Notes under the pieces: model-generated | Told to the model about the DNA's origin: nothing | Database searches by the model: none | What the model saw: the letters and a program-made list of their open reading frames with translations, nothing else | Shown: positions 27,558 to 37,186 of the stretch, piece by piece | How the letters are laid out: every line of letters starts with the position of its first letter | Numbering within the stretch: position 1 is the stretch's first letter | Source: Roseicyclus sediminis | GTDB taxonomy: Bacteria > Pseudomonadota > Alphaproteobacteria > Rhodobacterales > Rhodobacteraceae | Assembly (NCBI RefSeq): GCF_025515305.1 | Contig: NZ_JAOPHT010000018.1 | Span: forward strand, 1-64,000 | DNA length: 64,000 nt | Reading direction: 5' to 3' | Position numbers and translations under genes: made by a program

Positions 27558-27649
27558 GGGGTCTCATCCTTCCGTTCCGGCGCGAAGCCTGGCCTCGGCG
27601 CCCGGCTGCCGCCAGATCCCGATCGCGGCCTGTTCGAGTTATCCACATC

Positions 27650-27679
27650 ATGAAAATACATGAAGTTATTGTATTTCAT
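27650..27679. promoter_or_regulatory. AT-rich inverted repeat upstream of FGGY kinase operon
   Basis: ATGAAAATACA and TGTATTTCAT arms (one extra A) surround 9 bases, in an AT-rich patch unlike the surrounding DNA. It lies about 95 bases upstream of the kinase start, where a promoter is expected, and just past the YcaQ stop. An operator is likelier than a terminator. Confidence 0.45.
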
Positions 27680-27682
27680 ATA

Positions 27683-28930
27683 TTATGATCGATTGTCCAC
27701 AAACGGCATTTCACCAGAATCACCCGCCTCCCTGAGCCAGTCCGGTGCATACTCGATCCGGGCGCACCCCGCGAAACGCGCCGCGCGCTCGATCTCGGAG
27801 GTGAGGCGCGCGATCCGGCCCTTGCCCATGCGTACGCCGCGCTCGGGCCAGAAGGCGCGGACATCGAGGACCTCACGGCCCGCCCGCGCGGCCATGTCGA
27901 CCCGGCCCGCGAGGCGGTCGCCCTCCATCACCGGGAACACGTAGTAGCCATAGCGCCGCTGCGCCTCGGGGACGAAGATCTCGATCCGGTAGTGGAAGCC
28001 GAACAGCCGCTCGGCCCGCTTGCGGTCGCGCAGCGCGGGGTCGAAGGGACTGAGCACCCGCATCCGGGCGGGCGGTTCAGGGAGGTCCGACAGGGTATCA
28101 AGCGTCTCGGGCCACATGACGGAGCGGCGCAGCTGTCCATCGGCGCCCTCGAGACCGGCCTCGACAACCCTGCCCCCGTCCAGTGCACCGGCGACCCAAT
28201 CCTTTGCCTCGGCCGGCGTGACAAGGTCGAAGAAAGCGGCAAGTTCGCCGCTGGTGGCGAAACCCAGCCGGTCGAGCGCGGCGGCGCAGGCCCAGTCGAC
28301 GGTTTCCTCCGGGTCGGGATGGTGCGCGTTCAGGGCCTCGGGCGGGATCACGCGGTGCGAAAGGTCGTAGAGCTTGCGGAACCCCTCGCGCCGCGTGACG
28401 GCCAGTTCACCCGAGCGCCAGAGGTATTCGAGCGCGGTCTTGGACGGGTGCCAGTCCCACCAGCCGGTCGATTTCGTCGGACGTTCGCCCGAGAAGTCGC
28501 CGCTGGACACGGGCCCCTCCGCGTCGACATGGGCGAGGATGCGGTCAAGCTCGCCGTGGAAGGCGTCCCCGTGCCAGTTCTTCCAGCGGCCATGAAGCCG
28601 CTCCCGGTCACGCGCGAAGCGCAGGCGCCAGTGCGGGTAGAAGGTGACCGGGATGATCGAGGCGTCGTGGGTCCAGTGCTCGAAGGTGCCGCGTGCGCGG
28701 TCGTTCAGCCAGCGCAGGCTTGCGGGGCGATAAGCCGGACGGCGCGACCAGAGGATCAGGTCATGGGCGCGCGCGAGCGTGTTGACGCTGTCGACCTGCA
28801 CAAAGCCCAGGCGTTCCACGAGATCGCCGAGCGCCTGCCCCGTGGCCGGGCCTGCGGGCGGTTCGGCCAACGCGTGGCGGTCGAGGAACAGGCGCCGCGC
28901 GACGGCGTTGGGAACGACGGGCAGGCTCAT
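27683..28930 (-). CDS. YcaQ-type DNA interstrand crosslink glycosylase
   Basis: A 415-residue HTH_42-family protein. The catalytic QxD motif appears as FVQVDSVN near residue 46, followed by AHDLILWSR, and the winged-helix-rich C-terminal half contains VLSPFDPALRDRKRAERLFGF, the family hallmark. YcaQ removes alkylated purines and unhooks crosslinks. Monocistronic as far as seen. Length is normal. Confidence 0.85.
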   Translation of the reverse strand: MSLPVVPNAVARRLFLDRHALAEPPAGPATGQALGDLVERLGFVQVDSVNTLARAHDLILWSRRPAYRPASLRWLNDRARGTFEHWTHDASIIPVTFYPHWRLRFARDRERLHGRWKNWHGDAFHGELDRILAHVDAEGPVSSGDFSGERPTKSTGWWDWHPSKTALEYLWRSGELAVTRREGFRKLYDLSHRVIPPEALNAHHPDPEETVDWACAAALDRLGFATSGELAAFFDLVTPAEAKDWVAGALDGGRVVEAGLEGADGQLRRSVMWPETLDTLSDLPEPPARMRVLSPFDPALRDRKRAERLFGFHYRIEIFVPEAQRRYGYYVFPVMEGDRLAGRVDMAARAGREVLDVRAFWPERGVRMGKGRIARLTSEIERAARFAGCARIEYAPDWLREAGDSGEMPFVDNRS

Positions 28931-28996
28931 CGCTCGCGCCGGTTCTGGCCGGAAAGCCCCTCGTTTGCGCCCGATCCCGCGAATGGTCGCATCGTC

Positions 28997-30889
28997 TCAA
29001 TGCGCCCGCCATTCCCAGGGCCGGGTAAACTCGCCCAGGACCTTGCGCACCTCTTCTTCCTCGACGTCGCCCATGCGCTTCAGCTCGGCGACGAGGCCCA
29101 GTTTCTTGTCCTCGTGCACCGCGGCCACGCGGGCCGGCAGGCCCGCCTCCTCCAGCGCGGCGTTGTAGACGCGCGTGATGGCGCGTTTCCTGAGATCGGG
29201 CTTGAACACCTTGCCGACGGCGGTCTTGGGCAATTCGTCGAGGATTTCCAGATGCTTGGGGATCGCCGCGCGCTCGTGGATATGCTCCTTGCACCAATCC
29301 ATGAGCTCGTCCGTCGTCACCTGCGCACCGCTCACGAGTTCCACGTAGACGCACGGAAGTTCGCCGGCGAAGGCGTCGGGCTGGCCGATGGCGCCGGCCA
29401 TCGCGACGGCGGTGTGACCGGCCAGCGCCTCCTCGATCTCGGCGGGGTCGATGTTGTGGCCGCCCCGGATGATCAGGTCCTTGGCGCGGCCCGTGATCCA
29501 GAGATAGCCGTCGCCGTCGATGCGGCCCAGATCGCCCGTCCGCAGCCATCGGCCGAAATGGTAGAGATCCTGGTTCTTGGCACCCTCGGTATAGGTGCCG
29601 CCCTCCAGGACACCGGGATTGTCGACGCAGATCTCGCCAACCTCGTCCACGTCGCAATCGATGGGGCCGGATGGCGTCTGCTTCAGGATGCGCACCCGGC
29701 AATGGGGGAAGGGAATGCCGACCGAGCCGATCTTCTTCTCCCCGTCGACGGGGTTGCAGGAGACGAGGCAGGTCGCCTCCGTCAGGCCGTAACCCTCGAT
29801 CAGTTTCACGCCGGTCGCCTTCTCGAAGCGGTGGAACAGCTCCACCGGCAGCGGCGCGGAGCCGGAGAAGGCCGTTTTCACCGTCGAGACATCGGCATCC
29901 ACAGGCCGCTGCATCATCGCGGCGATGGCGGTAGGCACGGTGATGATGAAGGTCACCTGCCAGCGTTCGACCAGCTTCCAGAAATTGTCGAACACGCCCT
30001 CGCCCCGGTAGCCCTGCGGCGTCGGCAGGATCATGTGTCCGCCCGAGGCGACCATGGCCATCAGGATCACGTGGCAGGCGAAGACGTGAAAGAGCGGCAG
30101 GGGACAGATCACGTTGTCCGTTTCGGTGAACAGGAGCGTATGGCCCACCCAGCCGTTGTAGATCATGCCCGAATAGGTGTGCTGCGCGACCTTGGGCATG
30201 CCGGTGGTGCCGCCGGTGTGGAAATAGGCCGCGACGCGGTCGGTCTTTCCGTCCCCGAAGGTCAGGCGGTCGCGCGGGTGCTTCGCCACCTCCTTGTCCC
30301 AGTCGACCACGCGGGCGCGGTGGCCTGTCGGGTTCTTGGGCCGGATGAAGGGAACGATGAACTTCTTCAGCCCCGTGAGATAGCGAAGAAGATCGACCTC
30401 CAGCACAACCTGCACGTTCGGCGCGTTGCGCACCGCCTCCGCCATCTTCTGGGCCACGTCGGTCTTCGGGAATTCCTTGAGCGTGACGACGACCTTCGCG
30501 TTCGTCTCCCGCAGGATCGCGGCGATCTGCTCGGGCTCCAGCAGCGGGTTGATCGGGTTCACGATCCCCGCCACCGCGCCGCCCAGGATCGTCACCGCCG
30601 TCTCGGTGCAGTTCGGCAGGACGAAGGCGACGGTGTCCGTCTCGGTCACGCCCAGCGCGCGGAACATGTTCGCGGCCTGCGTGACGCGGGCGTGAAGCTC
30701 GGTCCAGGTCAGCGTCTCGGCCTTGTCCCTCGGCCCGGAAAACATCTGGAACGTCAGGGCGTTCCGGGGCCCGTGGCGCGCGGCCGTGTCACTCAGCAAC
30801 TCGTAGAGCGTTGTCGCGGGCAGGCTTTGGGGCCAGGGCATGTCCGCCTCGATCCCGGCCACGTCCTCGCGATTGGCGAATCTCACCAT
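28997..30889 (-). CDS. Acyl-CoA synthetase (AMP-binding)
   Basis: A 630-residue ANL-superfamily ligase that activates a carboxylic acid as acyl-AMP then acyl-CoA. The P-loop motif is FHTGGTTGMPKVAQHTYSG, motif A5 is EGYGLTEATC, the hinge is LRTGDLGRIDGDGYLWITGR and the C-terminal catalytic Lys region is PKTAVGKVFKPDLRKRA. The start ATG at 30889 gives MVRFANREDV and is preceded by a GGAGG-type site. Probable medium/long-chain fatty acid substrate (inference). Confidence 0.9.
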   Translation of the reverse strand: MVRFANREDVAGIEADMPWPQSLPATTLYELLSDTAARHGPRNALTFQMFSGPRDKAETLTWTELHARVTQAANMFRALGVTETDTVAFVLPNCTETAVTILGGAVAGIVNPINPLLEPEQIAAILRETNAKVVVTLKEFPKTDVAQKMAEAVRNAPNVQVVLEVDLLRYLTGLKKFIVPFIRPKNPTGHRARVVDWDKEVAKHPRDRLTFGDGKTDRVAAYFHTGGTTGMPKVAQHTYSGMIYNGWVGHTLLFTETDNVICPLPLFHVFACHVILMAMVASGGHMILPTPQGYRGEGVFDNFWKLVERWQVTFIITVPTAIAAMMQRPVDADVSTVKTAFSGSAPLPVELFHRFEKATGVKLIEGYGLTEATCLVSCNPVDGEKKIGSVGIPFPHCRVRILKQTPSGPIDCDVDEVGEICVDNPGVLEGGTYTEGAKNQDLYHFGRWLRTGDLGRIDGDGYLWITGRAKDLIIRGGHNIDPAEIEEALAGHTAVAMAGAIGQPDAFAGELPCVYVELVSGAQVTTDELMDWCKEHIHERAAIPKHLEILDELPKTAVGKVFKPDLRKRAITRVYNAALEEAGLPARVAAVHEDKKLGLVAELKRMGDVEEEEVRKVLGEFTRPWEWRAH

Positions 30890-30992
30890 GCCGTCCTCCC
30901 TTCGGTGCACCCGCCGCCCGCTTGTTTCCCCCGGGCGTCCGGGTGCGCCCAGCATGTGGGCAAGCGACGCGCCGCGCAAGCGATACGCGTGG

Positions 30993-32834
30993 TCACTCGG
31001 CGGCGAGGCCCTCGGTGAACTGGAGCCGCGCGAGCCGGGCATAAAGGCCGCCCTCCGCCACGAGGCTGTCATGGGTGCCCTCGGCCACGATGCGCCCGCC
31101 CTCGAAGACGAGGATGCGGTCGGCCTGCTTCACGGTAGCGAGCCTGTGGGCCACGATCAGCGTCGTGCGCTCCTCCGAGAGGCGGGCCACGGCGTCCTGC
31201 ACGAGGCGTTCGCTCTCGGCATCGAGCGCGCTCGTCGCTTCGTCCAGCAGCAGGATCGGCGCATCCCGCAGGATGGCGCGGGCGATGGCGATACGCTGTT
31301 TCTGCCCGCCCGAAAGCATGAGGCCCCGCTCGCCCACGTAGGTGTCGTACCCCTGCGGCAGCTCCACGAGGAAGTCGTGGGCGGCGGCGGCGCGGGCGGC
31401 GGCCTCGACCTCGGCATCCGTGGCGTCGGGCCGGCCGAAGCGGATGTTCTCGCGCGCGGAGGCGGCGAAGATCACCGGGTCCTGCGGCACCAGCGCCATC
31501 GCCGAGCGGAAGGTCTCGCGCCGCATCTCGGTCAGCGGAACGCCGTCGAGCGTGATGCGTCCCGACCCCGGATCGTAGAAGCGCAGCAGAAGCTGGAAGA
31601 CGGTCGACTTGCCCGCACCGGACGGGCCGACAAGGGCCACGGTCTCACCCGGCCGGATCGTGAAGCTGACGCCGCCGAGGGCATGGCTTTCGGGCCGCGT
31701 CGGATAGTGGAAGACCACGTCCTCGAAGGCGATGGACCCGCGCCCGCCCTGCGTCAAGGCGCGCCCCTCGGCCGGATCCTCGACCGTGTCCTTGGTATTG
31801 AGAAGCTCGACCAGCCGCTCGGTGGCGCCGCTCGCGCGCTGCAGCTCGCCCCAGATCTCGCTCAGGGCGCCGACCGAGCCGCCGACCATGATCGCGTAGA
31901 TCAGGAACTGGATCAGCTCGCCCACCGACATCGCCTCGGCCCGCACGTCGCGCGCGCCGATCCAGAGGACGCCGACGATCCCCGTGAACACCAGCGAGAT
32001 GACGATGATCGTCATGATCGCGCGGGTGGCGATGCGCTTCCTCGCGCTGTCGAAGCTGCGCTCGGTCACCGCGTCGAACTGCGCCGCCGAGGGCTTTTCA
32101 TGGGTGAAGGCCTGCACGGTCTGCACCGACAGGAGCGCCTCGGAGGCGTTCCCCGAGCTTTCCGCGATCCAGTCCTGGCTCTCGCGGCTGAGGACACGCA
32201 GTCGGCGGCCGAGCAGCACGATGGGCACGATGACCAGCGGCACGATCAGAAGGACCGCGCCCGAAAGCTTGGCCGAGGTGAAGAACATGAGGACGAGGCC
32301 GCCCAGCAGGATCAGGAGGTTGCGCAGCGCGATCGACACCGACGAGGAGATGACGCTGAGCAGGAGCGTCGTGTCGGTGGTGATCCGGCTCAGGACCTCG
32401 CCGGTCATGATGCGCTCGAAGAAGGCCGGGCTCATCCCGATCATGCGGTCGAACACGGCCTTGCGGATGTCGGCCACCACCCGCTCGCCCAGCCGGGTCA
32501 CGAGATAGAAGCGCAGCGCGGCGCCGCCGGCGAAGATGATCGCGACCACGACCAGTGCGAGGAAATACTTGTCGAGCAACTCGACGCTGCTGGTCTCGAA
32601 CCCGTCGACCACGCGGCGCACCGCCAGCGGGATGGTGAGCGAAACGAACGCCGTCAGAACGAGCGCGCCGAAGGCCGCCGCCAGCAGTCCCTTGTACGGC
32701 GCGAGGAAGGGGCCAAGCGCCTTCAGGCTGCCGATGCGGCGCGATTTCTCGCGCTGCTCGGCCGCGCTGGCGGGCGCGGGCGCGGGCAGCGATGCGCCCG
32801 ATCTCGGTGTCGTCGGTGGCCCGGAAGCTGCCAT
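30993..32834 (-). CDS. ABC exporter, fused membrane and ATPase domains (MsbA-like)
   Basis: A 613-residue half-transporter: six-helix ABC_membrane domain (about 40-320), then ATPase with Walker A GPSGAGKST, signature LSGGQKQR, Walker B ILLLDEATSALD and VAHRLAT. Likely works as a homodimer exporting lipid or a drug. Start at 32834 is chosen over 32933 since the upstream stretch is low-complexity and lies near the tRNA copies. Confidence 0.88.
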   Translation of the reverse strand: MAASGPPTTPRSGASLPAPAPASAAEQREKSRRIGSLKALGPFLAPYKGLLAAAFGALVLTAFVSLTIPLAVRRVVDGFETSSVELLDKYFLALVVVAIIFAGGAALRFYLVTRLGERVVADIRKAVFDRMIGMSPAFFERIMTGEVLSRITTDTTLLLSVISSSVSIALRNLLILLGGLVLMFFTSAKLSGAVLLIVPLVIVPIVLLGRRLRVLSRESQDWIAESSGNASEALLSVQTVQAFTHEKPSAAQFDAVTERSFDSARKRIATRAIMTIIVISLVFTGIVGVLWIGARDVRAEAMSVGELIQFLIYAIMVGGSVGALSEIWGELQRASGATERLVELLNTKDTVEDPAEGRALTQGGRGSIAFEDVVFHYPTRPESHALGGVSFTIRPGETVALVGPSGAGKSTVFQLLLRFYDPGSGRITLDGVPLTEMRRETFRSAMALVPQDPVIFAASARENIRFGRPDATDAEVEAAARAAAAHDFLVELPQGYDTYVGERGLMLSGGQKQRIAIARAILRDAPILLLDEATSALDAESERLVQDAVARLSEERTTLIVAHRLATVKQADRILVFEGGRIVAEGTHDSLVAEGGLYARLARLQFTEGLAAE

Positions 32835-32953
32835 GTCCTGTCGCGTCTCTTTCCGTTGCAACCGTAGCGATAGCCTCAGGGGACCGATGGCACAAGGCGA
32901 GGCGGATGCCAAAGGCATCGGACGCGATGTCACGGGGGGATCGGGAAAGAGGC

Positions 32954-33003
32954 TGGAGCGGGCGGCGGGAATCGAACCATCACCAGGAGCCTGGAAGGCT
33001 CAT
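32954..33003 (-). pseudogene. Decayed tRNA-Gly copy (3' half)
   Basis: On the minus strand it ends GGTTCGATTCCCGC, then CGCCCGCTCCA, and keeps CCTTCCA of the Gly anticodon loop at the same offset as the real gene. The T stem is damaged and the 5' half is absent. Its TGG (CCA) end lies exactly 137 bases from that of the next copy. Confidence 0.6.
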
Positions 33004-33090
33004 GTCCAAATCCGTGATTTTTCCCCTAAGTCAAACCACCAGACGGACTAACCACCTCAATCTACGGGCCATTTTTCGGTCGGGGCTTAT

Positions 33091-33159
33091 TGGAGCGGGC
33101 GACGGGAATCGAACCCGTATCTCTTGCTTGGAAGGCTATGGCTACAAGCCCTTAAACTG
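33091..33159 (-). pseudogene. Decayed tRNA-Gly copy (3' two-thirds)
   Basis: The minus strand keeps a perfect T stem-loop (ACGGGTTCGATTCCCGT), the CCA end, the TCC anticodon loop and a GTAGCC of the D arm. The anticodon stem is mispaired and no matching 5' acceptor strand exists, so it should not fold as tRNA. Its CCA end is exactly 137 bases from that of the intact tRNA. Confidence 0.65.
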
Positions 33160-33227
33160 AATATTTTTCAATAATATAGGCGATAAAAAAGCGCAATATT
33201 GTAGGTAATCTGTCGGAGGCGTCGTGC

Positions 33228-33301
33228 TGGAGCGGGTGGCGGGAATCGAACCCGCGCGTTCAGCTTGGAAGGCTGACAGGCTACCATTACATCACACCCG
33301 C
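33228..33301 (-). tRNA. tRNA-Gly (TCC anticodon)
   Basis: Full cloverleaf on the minus strand: acceptor GCGGGTG pairing with CACCCGC, D arm with GGTAG, anticodon stem GTCAG-type with loop CTTCCAA giving TCC, T arm GCGGGTTCGATTCCCGC, discriminator T and encoded CCA. It marks the border of the core chromosome and the right-hand island; tRNA genes like this are common integration sites. Confidence 0.93.
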
Positions 33302-33876
33302 ACAGCGTGCCCAGCTAGCGTATACGTCGAAGACGGTCAAGTGAACGCTCGCTGAGCCAGAACCGCCATCGAGTGCCGGCGCCAACACCAAAACACCAAA
33401 TGCCAGCACTCCCTGCTGGATTACAGAACGCTGGCACCCGAGGTAGCGCAGTCGCCGGCCTGTCCAACCGCAGCTCCGAAACCCGTCATGCGCAAAGATT
33501 GAAGCCGGTTCACTTCATCGGGGCAAGCCATTCAATGGCGGCCCTCAGCTGACACTCGGGTCCAGTTGGACAACTTCCAGATGCCGCCATTCGGCCCCTC
33601 TTCCGTTCATCAGCCCATCCGTGCCTGACGTGAACCGTGACCTATAGGCCCATAGCCGTAGGCACCGGCGGGTGCTTTTCGCAGCATCACCTTGCGTGCT
33701 GCGCCCTCACATTGGCAGAGCGGTCACGGCGCAAACCTGCAAACCGGTACATTCAGGTTGAAAAGGAGTAGATGGGCCTGCAACTTGGCGTCGAGACCAT
33801 TGTACCCCTCGCAGCGTGTAGAGGCGCCCGTGCCAATAGTGTGGATCAACAGTAGAATAGTGAGTTTTTCGCGGGA
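33302..33876. other. Non-coding stretch between tRNA-Gly and defence genes
   Basis: About 575 bases with no frame that looks like protein and no clear RNA gene. It probably contains the promoter for the SIR2-HerA operon near its right end, where the DNA is AT-richer (TAGAATAGTGAG). Confidence 0.4.
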
Positions 33877-33882
33877 GTGCCC

Positions 33883-35190
33883 TTGAGCTACTGGACCAAT
33901 CAACCACCGTCCGCAAACAACCTACGGCTGTTTCAGTCCGATGGGACGTGGCTCGCCTGGGATGATCGCGAGGAAGACGGAAAGACCCGCCGGGGAGCAA
34001 AAGGACAGGTCGAAGAACGACTGCTGTCGGCGCTGAATGCGACCAACTTGATGGCCCTACTTGGTTCGGGCGCATCTTTTGCGGCTAAGAACGCGGACGG
34101 GAAGCAAGCCCCTGGGATGGGTGATCTCTGGGACGATGCCCGACAGAAGGTTGGGGAGGCAGATTTCGACAAGGTTGTAGCCAAGGTTTGGGGCGCAACC
34201 GACAAGAAGGACATCGAGTCGCTTCTCAGTCTCTGCAAGATGACGGTCGAGCTGCAAGCCGCCCGTGGGGCAGACATTAGCCAAGATGCATCTGACGGCG
34301 AGCAGCTTGACCTGCCATCCTTCATCCAAAAAGCCGAACAGGCGATATTGGATCGCGTCGACTTTGTTTCAGAAAAGACCGACCTTATCTCCCACAAGGA
34401 GTTCTTGCGGCGCCTCGCCCGCCGAAGTGCCGAGAAGGCGCGGGTGAAGCTCTTCACGACGAACTACGACCGCTGCATCGAGGAAGCTGCCGTCGCCCGT
34501 AACCTCGCCCTTATCGACGGCTTTTCTCACTCTGCGGTCCAACGGTTTAACCGCGACCACTTTCAGCAGGACATCGTGCGGCGATCCGCCAGCAGCACGC
34601 GCGCAGACTACGTTGATGGCGTTTTTCACCTCTACAAGCTGCACGGCTCGATGGACTGGCGGCGGCGCAAGGCCGATGGCGTGGTCATACGCCGCCTTGG
34701 TCACGACGAGAACCATGAGCCAGTACTGATCTATCCGCGCTCATCGAAATATCAGGAGGCGTTCGCGCCGCCCTACCTCGACATGTTCGCGGCTTGGCAG
34801 GCGGCATTGCGAGACCCCGACACCACATTGATCGTCAGCGGTTTCGGATTTGCCGACGATCACATTAGCGCTCCGATCTGGTCCGCGCTTGAGTCGAACC
34901 TCTCAATCCGTCTAGTGCTTTGCGATCCCTGCTTCGTGCCGGTCGGCAAACTTAACGTGAGCGTGGTCGACACTCAAGATCACGTCATCTCACAGACCGA
35001 GGATACGTTGCGCGCATACCAGCAACGCATTTTGAGCCTGGTAAAGGAGGGCGATAGCCGGGTCATGGTCCTCAACGGCCGTTTCAGCGACTTGGCCCTC
35101 GCATTGCCCGAGATCATGGGTGAGACCGACCGGCAGCGGCTGGAGGCACGGCTCGAACGCATCCGGGGGCAGGACCATGTCGACGGATGA
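33883..35190 (+). CDS. SIR2-domain antiphage effector (SIR2-HerA system)
   Basis: A 435-residue protein with a SIR2-like NADase/deacetylase fold: nucleotide loop ALLGSGASFA near residue 60, FTTNYDRCIEEAA (conserved Asn) near 195 and the catalytic His region YKLHGSMDW near 255, then VSGFGFADDHI. In SIR2-HerA defence the SIR2 protein depletes NAD and acts with a HerA hexamer. It overlaps the HerA gene by 14 bases. Start: TTG at 33883 sits 5 bases after GGGAG; the GTG at 33877 lies on that site and is less likely. Confidence 0.85.
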   Translation: MSYWTNQPPSANNLRLFQSDGTWLAWDDREEDGKTRRGAKGQVEERLLSALNATNLMALLGSGASFAAKNADGKQAPGMGDLWDDARQKVGEADFDKVVAKVWGATDKKDIESLLSLCKMTVELQAARGADISQDASDGEQLDLPSFIQKAEQAILDRVDFVSEKTDLISHKEFLRRLARRSAEKARVKLFTTNYDRCIEEAAVARNLALIDGFSHSAVQRFNRDHFQQDIVRRSASSTRADYVDGVFHLYKLHGSMDWRRRKADGVVIRRLGHDENHEPVLIYPRSSKYQEAFAPPYLDMFAAWQAALRDPDTTLIVSGFGFADDHISAPIWSALESNLSIRLVLCDPCFVPVGKLNVSVVDTQDHVISQTEDTLRAYQQRILSLVKEGDSRVMVLNGRFSDLALALPEIMGETDRQRLEARLERIRGQDHVDG

Positions 35191-36985
35191 GCGCTCGGCG
35201 TTGATTGACGGGGAGAAGCGCCTTGGTACCGTGACCAAAGTTAGCGCTTCCGGGATCGAACTGAACCTGCCACAAGCCCTCGCCGCGGCCGGTCGGCGTG
35301 GCATCGCGCGTGGTACGGTGGGCGACTTCGTCTTCATCGACTGCGACCGGGCAGTCATCCTCGGGCGCATTGTCGAGGTAAGTGTCCCAGACCGAAACCG
35401 TCCCGCGCTGGAGCGGCAGATCGAGCGTGAGCCGAACGTAGAGCCGGTCGGCAGAGTTCAACTGCTCGCCACCATTCAAAAGATCCAAAAGCTTGCACTC
35501 GGGGCCGTCTCGCCCACTCAGGCGGTCGCAAGGGGCGTTCTAGAGACTCCACGCGTTGGCGATGGTGTTTTTGAAGCTAGCGGCTCGGCGCTTTCACAAT
35601 CGATCCAGACTGCGTTGTTCGATGGTGTTTTCGTCCCAAATGACGGATCGCCGATCGCCGTGTCCCTCGGTCGAATATCTGGCATCGACGACGCCGAAAT
35701 AGCGTTGCCGCCGGAAAAGCTGTTCGGCCGCCATTGTGGCATATTCGGCGCGACCGGCGGCGGGAAGAGCTGGACGTTGGCAAAGCTCGTCTCCGAAGTC
35801 GCTCGGCTGGGCGGCAAGGCCATCGTATTTGACCCGACCGGCGAGTTCTCGGGCAAGCTGCCCGGTGCGGTTGAGTACGTCTTCACGCGGGCCGAAGATG
35901 ACCAGACGCTGGTCAGGTTTCCTTCTGAAAGGATGACCGAGTTGTCGCTCTTCGCGCTCCTGCGCCCCACCGGTCAAAGCCAAGGACCGACCATGCGCGA
36001 GGCCATTAGGAGCTTAAGGTTGGCACGCGCGTTGGCGACCGACCAGCAAATGCAAGCACAGGACATCGCTCAAGGCAGGCAATACTCCGACCAATCATTC
36101 GGGACTGTCAGGGTCGAACAGGCGGGCACGATCCGCAAGACCGGCCAGAAGATCGCTGAATTCAACAGGGCTACAGAGCGCTACGCCACCGAAATCGCGA
36201 GCGAAAACTGCAACTTTGATATCCATCGGTTGACCGATCAGATCGCGAATGAGTGCATCTGGCCGGATGATCGCAACGACCGGTCAAAATTCGGCGGGCC
36301 GAACGACTCTACGTTGGGATACTGCAACACGCTGATCGTGCGCATGCGTGGAATGCTGGTGTCCTCAGAGCTGCGATGCCTGTTCGGGAACGAGGGCGAA
36401 GATATTTGCGCCCTCCTCGATGGCTTCCTGAACGACTCGCAACAACGGGTATGCCAGATCTCGTTCAAGAATGTCAGTTTCAACCACAACGCCCGCGAAC
36501 TGCTTCTGAACACAATAGGCGAGTATCTCCTCGGCCTCGCCCGTGCCGACCGCTTCCGGACGCAGCCTGTCATCTGCTTCCTCGATGAGGCACATCAGTT
36601 CATGGGTCGTTCTGTCGGGGATGAGTTCAACAGCGTCTCGCTCGATGCGTTCGGCCTGATCGCCAAAGAGGGCCGGAAGTACGGTCTGACGACTGTTCTC
36701 GCCACACAGCGCCCCCGCGACGTTCCGCAGGACGTGCTGAGTCAGCTTGGTACGTTGTTTGTCCATCGGCTTACGAATGAGCGCGACCGCGAGACAATCG
36801 AGCGGGCCTGCGGTGATCTGGACAGGTCCGCTGCTGCATTTATCCCGTCGTTGAGCCAAGGCGAGGCAATTGTCTTAGGGCCAGATCTTCCCGCACCGCT
36901 TCCGATCCAAATTACTCCGCCGGATAAAGCTGCACAGCCAACCTCGCGCGGTCCGGATTATCAACGCACCTGGAGGCAAATCTGA
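35177..36985 (+). CDS. HerA-like ATPase (SIR2-HerA system)
   Basis: A 602-residue HerA/FtsK-family ATPase. N-terminal HAS-barrel region (GTVTKVSASGIELNL), Walker A FGATGGGKSWT near residue 193, Walker B ICFLDEAHQF near 468, then VLATQRPRDVP and a sensor LFVHRLTNERDRETIERA typical of HerA. It forms hexamers that associate with SIR2 in known antiviral complexes and can act as nuclease/helicase partner. The long frame beginning upstream at 35120 overlaps SIR2 and is not the true start. Confidence 0.88.
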   Translation: MSTDERSALIDGEKRLGTVTKVSASGIELNLPQALAAAGRRGIARGTVGDFVFIDCDRAVILGRIVEVSVPDRNRPALERQIEREPNVEPVGRVQLLATIQKIQKLALGAVSPTQAVARGVLETPRVGDGVFEASGSALSQSIQTALFDGVFVPNDGSPIAVSLGRISGIDDAEIALPPEKLFGRHCGIFGATGGGKSWTLAKLVSEVARLGGKAIVFDPTGEFSGKLPGAVEYVFTRAEDDQTLVRFPSERMTELSLFALLRPTGQSQGPTMREAIRSLRLARALATDQQMQAQDIAQGRQYSDQSFGTVRVEQAGTIRKTGQKIAEFNRATERYATEIASENCNFDIHRLTDQIANECIWPDDRNDRSKFGGPNDSTLGYCNTLIVRMRGMLVSSELRCLFGNEGEDICALLDGFLNDSQQRVCQISFKNVSFNHNARELLLNTIGEYLLGLARADRFRTQPVICFLDEAHQFMGRSVGDEFNSVSLDAFGLIAKEGRKYGLTTVLATQRPRDVPQDVLSQLGTLFVHRLTNERDRETIERACGDLDRSAAAFIPSLSQGEAIVLGPDLPAPLPIQITPPDKAAQPTSRGPDYQRTWRQI

Positions 36986-37186
36986 TCGAGTTCACCTTAC
37001 TGGCGTCGCGCGGAACGACTTTAACCCGTACGCCTGCGTCCAGCCGCAAAGGACGGGCCGAAGCGACGCTCACTGAGCAAACCGCTGCCTTTCTACTTCA
37101 TCAAGCTAGTCATTCGCGAAGATGTTCTGCAATCTCTTGCGATCGAATGAAGGGTGTTCAGGATACGTCGGGCGGGTATCAACTTT

